Below are positions 1-5,964 of a DNA stretch of 8,180 nucleotides, one piece after another. Both the position numbers and the translations under genes were made by a program. The notes beneath the pieces are model-generated. The model ran no database searches, was not told the origin of the DNA, and saw only the letters and a list, made by a program, of their open reading frames with translations. Source of the stretch: an uncultured Clostridia bacterium (GTDB taxonomy: Bacteria; Bacillota; Clostridia; Peptostreptococcales; Anaerovoracaceae); NCBI GenBank assembly GCA_937889655.1, contig CALBZG010000041.1, forward strand, positions 1 through 8,180, written 5' to 3'. The first letter of the stretch is position 1. Every line of letters starts with the position of its first letter.

Positions 1-51
1 TTGTTCCTCCCTCATCCTTCGGTCGGAACCGCCGCTAAAGCTACAAACAAA
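1..51. other. Edge segment without a recognised gene
   Basis: These bases lie beyond the pnp terminator and run off the window. On the minus strand they read as a purine-rich stretch ending in GGGAGGAACAA, which could be a Shine-Dalgarno sequence or part of a leader RNA for the next gene. GTTCC (29-25) can pair with GGAAC (7-3). There is too little sequence to assign a function. Confidence 0.4.
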
Positions 52-77
52 AAAGAATCCCTGTGAAGGGATTCTTT
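52..77 (-). terminator. Intrinsic terminator after pnp
   Basis: Read on the minus strand, AAAGAATCCC (77-68) pairs perfectly with GGGATTCTTT (61-52), a 10-bp stem with the 6-nt loop TTCACA. The stem runs into TTTGTTTG (51-44), so the transcript has a U-rich tail directly after the hairpin. It starts 34 nt beyond the pnp stop codon. This is the expected shape of a Rho-independent terminator and marks the end of the rpsO-pnp transcript. Confidence 0.93.
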
Positions 78-111
78 CGTTTGTAATTTGTCTTGTACGC
101 AGATCACACTG

Positions 112-2211
112 CTACAGCAGTTCCTTGCGGGAAAGATTGATTCTGTTCTGGTTGTCGATCTCAGTTACCTTTACGCGTACCTTGTCACCCACATTCATCA
201 CATCTTCCACTTTTTCCACTCTCTCTTTTGCCATCTTGGAAATATGCAGAAGGCCTTCCTTGCCCGGAAGGATCTCGATAAAGGCTCCAAAGGCCATGAT
301 TCGAGTCACGGTCCCCTCGTAGGTTTCACCAATTTCGACATCTTTTGTGAGAAGTTCGACTTCAGCAACACCTTTACGGGCAGTTTCCATATCCGGTGCG
401 GCAATATAAATGATGCCGGTATCCTCGATATCGATTTTCACGCCGGTTTCTGCGATGATCCTGTTGATCGTCTTGCCTCCAGGGCCGATGACCGTTCTGA
501 TTTTGTCAGGGTCGATCTGCATGGTTATGATTCTAGGTGCATAAGGTGAAAGTTCTTCTCTCGGAGCAGATATTTCTTCCATCATTTTTTCCATGATGTG
601 CATTCTGCCTTCATGAGCCTGCTTTAACGCTGTTTCCAGAACTTCCTTTGAAAGACCGTGCACCTTGATGTCCATCTGTATGGCAGTAACACCCTTTTCA
701 GTACCTGCCACTTTAAAATCCATATCCCCAAGGAAATCTTCCATCCCTTGGATATCGGACAGGATCGCCATCTTGCTTTTTCCGTCTTCCTCCACACGCT
801 CGATGAGCCCCATAGCGATTCCGGCCACGGGTCTTTTGATTGGAACGCCGGCATCCATTAATGCCATTGTGCTTCCGCACACCGAAGCTTGAGATGTGGA
901 TCCATTGCTGGAGAGAACATCGGAAACGACTCTGATCGCATAAGGGAAATCCACAACTGAAGGCAATACAGGCAGCAAGGCTCTTTCAGCCAATGCGCCG
1001 TGCCCGATTTCCCGACGGCCCGGGGATTTCATACGACCGGCTTCTCCCACTGAATATGGCGGGAAATTGTAATGGTGCATATATCTTTTTTCCGTTTCGT
1101 CGCCTATGCCGTCGATGGTCTGAGCTTCACCGACCGGGGCAAGTGTTGCCACACTGAGGACCTGAGTCTGGCCTCTTTTGAAAAGGCCTGTGCCATGAGT
1201 CCTTGGGAGGAAACTGGTTTCGCACCAAATCGGTCTGATTTCGTCAAGCTTTCTATTGTCAGGCCTGATACCTTCGTCAAGTATCATATTTCTGACCTGC
1301 TCTTTCGTAATGTTGTATAAAACGCTGGACACGTCTTTGCCATTGTCAGGATATATCCCTGCGAAATGCTCCCTGGTTTCCTGTTCAACAGCATCCATAT
1401 TGTCAAGACGCTCAAGCTTGTCCGGAGTCTGTATCGCCGCGCGCATTTTACTGGTAGCAAATTCTCTGACCGCCTGATCGATATCAGCCGGCGCTTTGTA
1501 AATCGTAACATTCTTTTTCGGCTTGCCCACTTCTGAAGCGACGTCTTCGATAAACGCAACGATTTTTTTGATTTCTTCGTGAGCGAACATGATGGCTTCC
1601 AGAACGATTTCCTCAGGTACTTCATCACAGCCGGCCTCGACCATCATGACAGCATCTTTTGTTCCGCTGACAACAAGGTGCATGTCGCTGGCATCACGTT
1701 GGCTTTTAGTTGGATTGACAACAAACTCGCCGTCAACACGCCCGATAAGAACCGATCCTGTAGGCCCATCGAAAGGTATATCCGAAATGCTCAATGCAAC
1801 GGATGATCCGATCATGGCAACGATTTCCGGTGAACAATCCGGATCGACGCACATAACAGTCGCTACCACCTGAACGTCATTGATAAAGCCTTTAGGGAAG
1901 AGCGGCCTGATCGGTCTGTCCATGAGCCTGGAGCTCAGAATAGCCTTTTCACTTGGACGTCCTTCTCTCTTTATAAAGCCGCCGGGGATCTTACCCGCAG
2001 CATACATTCTTTCCTCAAAGTCGCAGGACAGCGGGAAAAAATCCTGATCAGGGCGAGGTGTATCGCTGCAGCATGCGGTGACGTTTACCACTGTATCGCC
2101 ATAACGCATCATGACCTGCCCATTGGCAAGCTCGCAGACCTTGCCGATCTCCAGTTGAAGGAGTCTGCCTCCAACTGCTGTTTTAAAAACTCTGTAATCT
2201 TCAAATCTCAT
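112..2211 (-). CDS. pnp: Polyribonucleotide nucleotidyltransferase (PNPase)
   Basis: PNPase degrades RNA 3' to 5' by phosphorolysis, releasing nucleoside diphosphates, and forms a trimeric ring in the cytoplasm. The 699-residue protein has the full family layout: first RNase PH-like domain (about 10-145), helical domain (about 150-230), second, catalytic RNase PH-like domain (about 315-545), KH domain (about 555-620) and S1 domain (about 625-695). The catalytic block EDFLGDMDFK is intact; D492, D498 and K500 match the metal and active-site residues D486, D492 and K494 of the E. coli enzyme. The KH loop GPGG is at 576-579. The protein stops right after S1 (NLSRKELL), with no extra tail. I chose ATG 2211 (MRFEDYRVFK) over TTG 2220: the latter leaves only 2 nt after AGGAGGT, while 2211 leaves 11 and gives the usual family N-terminus. 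A terminator follows. Expression is probably governed by its structured leader. Confidence 0.97.
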   Translation of the reverse strand: MRFEDYRVFKTAVGGRLLQLEIGKVCELANGQVMMRYGDTVVNVTACCSDTPRPDQDFFPLSCDFEERMYAAGKIPGGFIKREGRPSEKAILSSRLMDRPIRPLFPKGFINDVQVVATVMCVDPDCSPEIVAMIGSSVALSISDIPFDGPTGSVLIGRVDGEFVVNPTKSQRDASDMHLVVSGTKDAVMMVEAGCDEVPEEIVLEAIMFAHEEIKKIVAFIEDVASEVGKPKKNVTIYKAPADIDQAVREFATSKMRAAIQTPDKLERLDNMDAVEQETREHFAGIYPDNGKDVSSVLYNITKEQVRNMILDEGIRPDNRKLDEIRPIWCETSFLPRTHGTGLFKRGQTQVLSVATLAPVGEAQTIDGIGDETEKRYMHHYNFPPYSVGEAGRMKSPGRREIGHGALAERALLPVLPSVVDFPYAIRVVSDVLSSNGSTSQASVCGSTMALMDAGVPIKRPVAGIAMGLIERVEEDGKSKMAILSDIQGMEDFLGDMDFKVAGTEKGVTAIQMDIKVHGLSKEVLETALKQAHEGRMHIMEKMMEEISAPREELSPYAPRIITMQIDPDKIRTVIGPGGKTINRIIAETGVKIDIEDTGIIYIAAPDMETARKGVAEVELLTKDVEIGETYEGTVTRIMAFGAFIEILPGKEGLLHISKMAKERVEKVEDVMNVGDKVRVKVTEIDNQNRINLSRKELL

Positions 2212-2236
2212 AATTAACAACTACCTCCTGTTAATT
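2212..2236 (-). promoter_or_regulatory. Hairpin presenting the pnp Shine-Dalgarno in its loop
   Basis: On the minus strand AATTAACA (2236-2229) is perfectly complementary to TGTTAATT (2219-2212), an 8-bp stem. The 9-nt loop GGAGGTAGT (2228-2220) contains the Shine-Dalgarno sequence, and the stem ends on the base before the ATG. The pairing is seen directly; a role in controlling pnp translation is inference. The stem is almost all A-U, so it would be weak and easily opened. Confidence 0.6.
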
Positions 2237-2247
2237 CTTGTTCCGTT

Positions 2248-2261
2248 GCGCACGAATGCAC
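2248..2261 (-). other. Small UUCG-loop hairpin in the pnp leader
   Basis: On the minus strand GTGCA (2261-2257) pairs with TGCGC (2252-2248), including one U-G pair, around the tetraloop TTCG (2256-2253). It sits 11 nt upstream of the Shine-Dalgarno hairpin. It may only stabilise the leader or mark a processing site; its function is unknown. Confidence 0.4.
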
Positions 2262-2281
2262 TAACTAAAAAGTATAAATAA

Positions 2282-2309
2282 AAGCGGAGCTCCTTAAGAG
2301 GCCCCGCTT
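2282..2309 (-). terminator. Hairpin between rpsO and pnp, possible leaky terminator
   Basis: On the minus strand AAGCGGGGCCTC (2309-2298) pairs with GGAGCTCCGCTT (2293-2282) around a TTAA loop, a 12-bp stem with two G-U pairs and one C-A mismatch. It begins 16 nt after the rpsO stop and runs into TTATTTATACTTTTT, a U-rich but interrupted tail. It looks like a partial terminator or a 3'-end stabiliser or processing stem for rpsO mRNA, letting some transcripts read on into pnp. In E. coli the rpsO-pnp junction also holds a terminator and an RNase III site; equivalence here is inferred. Confidence 0.55.
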
Positions 2310-2325
2310 AAATTTTTAAGTTGTA

Positions 2326-2592
2326 TTACTTTCTTAAACCTAAACGAGCAATTAGTGTCCTGTATCTTTCCACGTCCTTCTCTTTCAGGTAGTTCAGCAG
2401 ATTCCTTCTCTGTCCAACCATCTTTAAAAGACCCCTTCTTGAGTGGTGGTCCTTTTTGTGGATCTTCAAGTGCTCATTCAAATCGTTGATCCTGTAAGTG
2501 AGTATCGCGATCTGAACTTCCGGAGAACCGGTGTCGCCTTCTTTTGCCTGATACTCTTTGATAATTTCCGCTTTTTTTGTCTGATCGATCAT
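2326..2592 (-). CDS. rpsO: Small ribosomal subunit protein S15
   Basis: S15 binds early to the central domain of 16S rRNA at the helix 20-21-22 junction and forms the B4 intersubunit bridge with 23S rRNA. The 88-residue protein has the normal family length and is helical throughout. The family signatures GDTGSPEVQ (19-27) and HKKDHHSRRGLL (45-56), which contact rRNA, are intact, and the C-terminus LIARLGLRK is typical. The start ATG is preceded by AAGGAGAAG with 7 nt between GGAG and ATG. The gene has its own promoter just after ribF and a long, foldable leader, which suits the autogenous control known for S15 in several bacteria. It is followed by a hairpin and pnp, the widespread rpsO-pnp pairing. 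Confidence 0.98.
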   Translation of the reverse strand: MIDQTKKAEIIKEYQAKEGDTGSPEVQIAILTYRINDLNEHLKIHKKDHHSRRGLLKMVGQRRNLLNYLKEKDVERYRTLIARLGLRK

Positions 2593-2680
2593 TTTTCTTC
2601 TCCTTAATTTTTAATGTGTCCACCTTAAGCTGGGTTAACGGCGGAGAGCTCGTTCAACTAAGCCCAGGTAATTTTTATAA
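2593..2680 (-). promoter_or_regulatory. Structured rpsO leader, candidate S15 autoregulatory RNA
   Basis: From the predicted start point near 2680 the leader is about 88 nt. On the minus strand GTTGAACG (2658-2651) pairs with CGTTAAC (2640-2634) as 7 bp with one bulged G, extended by CTGG (2667-2664) with CCAG (2633-2630) across a 5-nt bulge. The 10-nt loop contains TCTCC (2647-2643), complementary to GGAGA (2603-2599) of the rpsO Shine-Dalgarno, which would make a pseudoknot covering the ribosome binding site. The pairings are visible in the sequence; the fold and S15 binding are inference from known S15 leaders elsewhere. Confidence 0.5.
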
Positions 2681-2686
2681 CGGTTC

Positions 2687-2715
2687 ATAATATCATGAAA
2701 CGTCTTTTTTGTCTA
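2687..2715 (-). promoter_or_regulatory. Sigma-A promoter for rpsO-pnp
   Basis: On the minus strand TAGACA (2715-2710, 5 of 6 to TTGACA) and TATTAT (2692-2687, 5 of 6 to TATAAT) are separated by exactly 17 bp. A TGA triplet directly upstream gives an extended -10 (TGn). The -35 begins four bases past the end of the ribF coding frame, and transcription should start near 2680. No terminator is seen between ribF and this promoter, so rpsO probably also receives read-through from the infB operon. Confidence 0.8.
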
Positions 2716-2718
2716 TAT

Positions 2719-3642
2719 TTATTTGGAAAAATAAGCCTTCGCAGCGATACAGTCTCTTGTGATCTGAGACGCTAGTTCATCAATGGATTCGAATTTTCTT
2801 TCATCCCTGGTTTTAATGAGAAACTCGACTCTGATATTTTTCCCGTATAATTCATTCTCAAATCCGAATATATGGGTTTCAACATTCTTCTTATTGATCC
2901 CGATGGTTGGCTTCACCCCGACATTAGTAATACTGGGGTACTCGACGCCATTGTAAATGCAAATAGTAATATATACTCCATTTGCCGGTGAAACCATGTC
3001 TTCATCGATGATCAGGTTCGATGTCGGGAATCCGATGGTTTTCCCTAGACGGTGGCCGACCACAACTTCGCCATCGATGGCGTAAAGGCGACCCAGGTAT
3101 TTCAGACACATATCGACTTTGCCTTCTGTTATCAATTCTCTGATCAAAGTGCTCGAAACGATTTGCCCGTCGATGATCACCGGATCTAATACGTCGATCG
3201 AAAAATTATGATTTTTACCAAATTCCTTCAGGGTCTCCGGGGTCCCGGCGGCATTTTTGCCAAACCTGTAGTTGAATCCACAATAGCCGGATTTCATGTT
3301 AAATCGTTTGATGAGAAGATTCTCAACAAATTCCTTAGGGGTCATATTCATCAGTTCAAGGTCAAAAGGGATATTAAAAAGATAATCCACACCAAGATCT
3401 TTAATGATTTTAGCTTTCTCATCAAAATATATAATGTTTTTGACGATGTTTTCCCCCGCGATAATATTTCTTGGGTGATTGGCAAAAGTAAAAACCGCAG
3501 GCTTGATGCCTTGGCTGCGGGCGCTGTTAACCGTGGTTTCTATAAGGGCTTTGTGCCCCAGATGGATACCATCGAAATTCCCAAGGGCCAGGGCTGTAGG
3601 CTCGATATTCTCTATTTCATTGATCGAATTAAAAATTTTCAT
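2719..3642 (-). CDS. ribF: Bifunctional riboflavin kinase / FAD synthetase
   Basis: RibF phosphorylates riboflavin to FMN and then adenylylates FMN to FAD in the cytoplasm. The 307-residue protein has the usual length and two domains. The N-terminal nucleotidyltransferase (about 1-180) carries LGNFDGIHLGH (20-30), GFNYRFG (122-128) and the SSTLIREL motif (163-170). The C-terminal riboflavin kinase (about 183-307) carries HRLGKTIGFPTSNL (197-210) with the PTxN metal and ATP site, NGVYI (221-225), and the VETHIFGF...LYGK block (254-268). I chose ATG 3642 because MKIFNSINEI leads straight into the family N-terminus; ATG 3693 would add 17 unrelated residues inside truB. The start overlaps the end of truB by 14 nt. 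Its nearest Shine-Dalgarno (AAAAGGA, 3664-3658) is 15 nt away, long for independent initiation, so coupling to truB is likely. No FMN riboswitch is seen before it. Confidence 0.96.
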   Translation of the reverse strand: MKIFNSINEIENIEPTALALGNFDGIHLGHKALIETTVNSARSQGIKPAVFTFANHPRNIIAGENIVKNIIYFDEKAKIIKDLGVDYLFNIPFDLELMNMTPKEFVENLLIKRFNMKSGYCGFNYRFGKNAAGTPETLKEFGKNHNFSIDVLDPVIIDGQIVSSTLIRELITEGKVDMCLKYLGRLYAIDGEVVVGHRLGKTIGFPTSNLIIDEDMVSPANGVYITICIYNGVEYPSITNVGVKPTIGINKKNVETHIFGFENELYGKNIRVEFLIKTRDERKFESIDELASQITRDCIAAKAYFSK

Positions 3643-4576
3643 CTCTGATACTTCTTGTCCTTTTGGAAAATATTTTGTCCGGTTTATATGCACCGTTTTT
3701 AATGACGGCTACTCCCAAAAAATCTTCATTGCTATATACGCAATAAAAATCCTTTTGTTCTGGGATTTTTGGCTCTTCAACGATCTCCGCTTCGTCAGCC
3801 CTCAGCGACCCTCCGTTAAGAAACCAGCCTGATCTGTGTGGCGGTATTTCAATTTTCCCCATATTCTGCAAAGCAAAATCCGCTCTTCTGATCACGGTGT
3901 TCAGGTCTTTAGTATTTCTTAACTCATCAATGCTGACGGAATCCTCGATTTTACACGCGCCGCTTTCCAGTCGCACAAGGCCTGACATCACTGCGCCACA
4001 TCCTAGCATGGACCCGGCGTCATGGCATATGCTTCTGATATAGGTCCCTTTCGAACATTTGACAGTAAACACGGCCTTCTTATTCCAAAGATCGATGCTG
4101 TCTATTTCAAGTTCTGTTATGTCCACATTTCTGGCCTTGATATCAACATCCTGGCCGCTTCTGGCATATTCATACAGCTTTTTCCCGTTCACTTTGAGGG
4201 CGGAATACTTAGGGGGCATCTGCAGGATATGCCCTTTGAATCTCTTAAGCACTTCCCTGATTTTATCCTCTGTGAGCTCAAGGACTGCTGCAGTCTGTTG
4301 TTCATCCTGCGGGAGATCAGTGCCCCAGGCATCGTAGGTATCTGTCATTCTGCCGAATTCGATCTCGCACCGGTAGGTTTTATAGTCAAAATCCAGATAT
4401 TCTGTAATCCTGGCTGCAGAACCGATGCAAACCGTCAGCACTCCTGTTGCTTGGGGATCCAGAGTACCCGTATGTCCGACTCTCTTGATGCCCGTCAATT
4501 TCCTGATGATGGCGACACAGTCATGAGAGGTATATCCCGCAGGTTTGTCCAGAATGATTATGCCTTCATTTATCAT
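3629..4576 (-). CDS. truB: tRNA pseudouridine-55 synthase
   Basis: TruB converts U55 of the tRNA T-loop to pseudouridine and also acts as a tRNA folding chaperone. The 315-residue protein has the N-terminal KPAGYTSHD block (11-19), the catalytic motif GHTGTLDPQATGVL with Asp40, the YKTYRCEIEFG strand (65-75) with the conserved tyrosine at 68, PPKYSALKVNG (121-131), and KGTYIRSICHDAG (176-188) with the conserved Arg182. A C-terminal extension of about 70 residues fits the TruB C-terminal/PUA-like region of Gram-positive enzymes. The start codon overlaps the nrnA stop as ATGA. There is no well-spaced Shine-Dalgarno (AGGA is 12 nt and AAAAGG only 2 nt before the ATG), so translation probably depends on ribosomes ending nrnA. 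Confidence 0.97.
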   Translation of the reverse strand: MINEGIIILDKPAGYTSHDCVAIIRKLTGIKRVGHTGTLDPQATGVLTVCIGSAARITEYLDFDYKTYRCEIEFGRMTDTYDAWGTDLPQDEQQTAAVLELTEDKIREVLKRFKGHILQMPPKYSALKVNGKKLYEYARSGQDVDIKARNVDITELEIDSIDLWNKKAVFTVKCSKGTYIRSICHDAGSMLGCGAVMSGLVRLESGACKIEDSVSIDELRNTKDLNTVIRRADFALQNMGKIEIPPHRSGWFLNGGSLRADEAEIVEEPKIPEQKDFYCVYSNEDFLGVAVIKNGAYKPDKIFSKRTRSIRDENF

Positions 4577-5577
4577 AGCCTTTTATTTTCCTGCCTGGCC
4601 TTTTCGCATGCCTCTTTCAAAGTTATTTCGATCTCATTGACCATCATTTTCATTGCAAAAGGCATGTCTGCGTTAATGGTGCAGCCGGCAGCCTTGGTGT
4701 GCCCTCCTCCATTAAAACGCATGGCGATCTCGGCAACATTTGCGTAGGATTTCGAGCGCATGCTGACTTTGATGCGCTCTTCAGCGTCTTCTTTAAGGAA
4801 TGCTGCGATTTCCACTCCTGCTATGCATCGCAGCTTTTCGACGATGCCCTCGGTTTCGTCCGCCTTTGCTCCGGTTTCTTTTAGCATATCAAGGGTAACA
4901 TAGGTGATAGCTGCCTTGCCCCCTGCAAAAAATCTAATGTTGTCCATGACCTTGTTTGTCATAAGCATCTTTTCCGGACGGACATTTTCATAGATCTTCA
5001 CGCTGATATCGTTATGATCGATATCCAGATCATAAAGCTGCACAACGATCTCATGGGTTTCCTTGGTGGTATTGGAATATTGGAAGTTGCCCGTATCCGT
5101 AGTGATGCCCGCCCAGAGCGCTTCACCGATCTCTTTGTCCATTTCAACGTTAAGTTCCTTAAGGAGCTTAAATACTATTTCTGCAGTGGCCGCGGCATTT
5201 CCGTCAATATAATTGAAATCGCAAAACGGATCGGAAGTGATGTGATGATCTATGCACATGCTGCTTTTGCCCTGCATGAACTTTTCTTTTCTTTTTTTGA
5301 ATCTGCTGATTTCCGCACAGTCCACACATATACACAGGTCGGGATGTTTGATCTTATCAGCGTTTTCTATACAATAGCCTTTGTCAAGAAACATTAAATA
5401 GCCCGGTATTTCATCTTCTATCAATACGCTGCATTTTTTGCCGAGAAGCCGAAGCCCCTTGCACAGAGCAACTGCCGATCCCAGCGCATCGCCATCCATA
5501 TTCACATGGGGGAAAAGCAGGATCTGATCAACTTCTATAAGCTTATCCGCTATTTCCCTTAGGGAATTATTGTTCAT
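4573..5577 (-). CDS. nrnA: DHH/DHHA1 nanoRNase and pAp phosphatase
   Basis: NrnA-type enzymes degrade very short RNAs (about 2-5 nt) and dephosphorylate 3'-phosphoadenosine 5'-phosphate (pAp); they replace Orn in many Bacillota. The 334-residue protein has all DHH motifs: H24 with NMDGDALGS, where D28 and D30 bind metal, D86 in CVDCAE, the DHH triad 110-112, and D161 in TTDTGNF. The DHHA1 domain near the C-terminus carries GGGH (290-293, then TKAAGC), which holds the RNA or nucleotide end. The length is typical, and it lacks the exonuclease extensions of RecJ and the CBS domains of GdpP-like proteins. The start ATG has GGAG 7 nt upstream, inside the last codons of rbfA (11-nt overlap). The stop overlaps the truB start (ATGA). 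The usual residue before DGD is proline; methionine here leaves the metal ligands intact. The split between nanoRNase and pAp activity cannot be read from sequence. Confidence 0.92.
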   Translation of the reverse strand: MNNNSLREIADKLIEVDQILLFPHVNMDGDALGSAVALCKGLRLLGKKCSVLIEDEIPGYLMFLDKGYCIENADKIKHPDLCICVDCAEISRFKKRKEKFMQGKSSMCIDHHITSDPFCDFNYIDGNAAATAEIVFKLLKELNVEMDKEIGEALWAGITTDTGNFQYSNTTKETHEIVVQLYDLDIDHNDISVKIYENVRPEKMLMTNKVMDNIRFFAGGKAAITYVTLDMLKETGAKADETEGIVEKLRCIAGVEIAAFLKEDAEERIKVSMRSKSYANVAEIAMRFNGGGHTKAAGCTINADMPFAMKMMVNEIEITLKEACEKARQENKRL

Positions 5578-5953
5578 CCTCTTTCTCCAATCCCAGGCTG
5601 TCGATTATTTTTGAAATATGTCTGCTATATTCCATGGATGTATCGATCTTAAATATTAAATCCGGAACATGTCTAAGTTTAATTTGATGGCCTATCTCTC
5701 TTTTGATCAGCCCCTTGGCACTATTGAATGCCTTGATAACTTGTTCCTTCTCTTCGTCAGTAGCTTCCTGGGCAGGATCGCTGCCCAGAACCAAAACGTA
5801 GCAAGTTGCATAACTGCCATCGCTTGTGACTTCAACTGCAGAAATGCTGACCAGCCCTGACAGTCTCGGGTCCTTTATCTCCCGAAGGAGCATTTCGCTG
5901 ATGATACGCCTTATCTCTTCGCCAAGTCGCCCCTGTCTGAATCCTCTTCCCAT
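5567..5953 (-). CDS. rbfA: Ribosome-binding factor A
   Basis: RbfA binds the immature 30S subunit and helps mature the 5' end of 16S rRNA, with a role in cold adaptation. The 128-residue protein has the family length and a single KH-like domain. The N-terminal helix RLGEEIRRIISEMLLREIKD (9-28) leads to the DPRL block (28-31), the strand VSISAVEVTSDGSYATCYV, the interrupted KH turn AKG (79-81) and the closing signature LRHVPDLIFKIDTSMEYS (93-110). A short acidic tail EKEDEQ ends the protein. It starts 8 nt after the infB stop, the conserved infB-rbfA pairing, and its last 11 nt overlap nrnA. Confidence 0.97.
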   Translation of the reverse strand: MGRGFRQGRLGEEIRRIISEMLLREIKDPRLSGLVSISAVEVTSDGSYATCYVLVLGSDPAQEATDEEKEQVIKAFNSAKGLIKREIGHQIKLRHVPDLIFKIDTSMEYSRHISKIIDSLGLEKEDEQ

Positions 5954-5958
5954 ATCAA

Positions 5959-5964
5959 CACCTA
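5959..5964 (-). promoter_or_regulatory. rbfA ribosome binding site overlapping the infB stop
   Basis: On the minus strand the infB stop TAG (5964-5962) is part of TAGGTG, and AGGTG (5963-5959) is the only Shine-Dalgarno-like sequence before rbfA, 5 nt from its ATG. A ribosome ending on infB therefore sits on the rbfA initiation site, which indicates translational coupling. Confidence 0.6.

Noticed and set aside
88..549. 153-codon plus-strand open frame
   Set aside because: It lies antisense to the KH-S1 part of pnp, which is fully conserved, and resembles no known protein.
2212..2220. TTG at 2220 as the pnp start
   Set aside because: It leaves only 2 nt after AGGAGGT and adds three residues not found at the usual PNPase N-terminus; ATG 2211 fits better.
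2593..2718. Known riboswitch upstream of rpsO
   Set aside because: I could not match the leader to any riboswitch core I know, and ribosomal protein autoregulation explains its position better.
3643..3693. 17-residue N-terminal extension of RibF from ATG 3693
   Set aside because: The extension lies inside truB, is unlike RibF N-termini, and the family sequence begins at MKIFNSINEI.
4022..4747. 241-codon open frame on the plus strand
   Set aside because: It is antisense to the truB-nrnA junction, whose two products have complete catalytic motifs. The translated sequence shows no recognisable domain.
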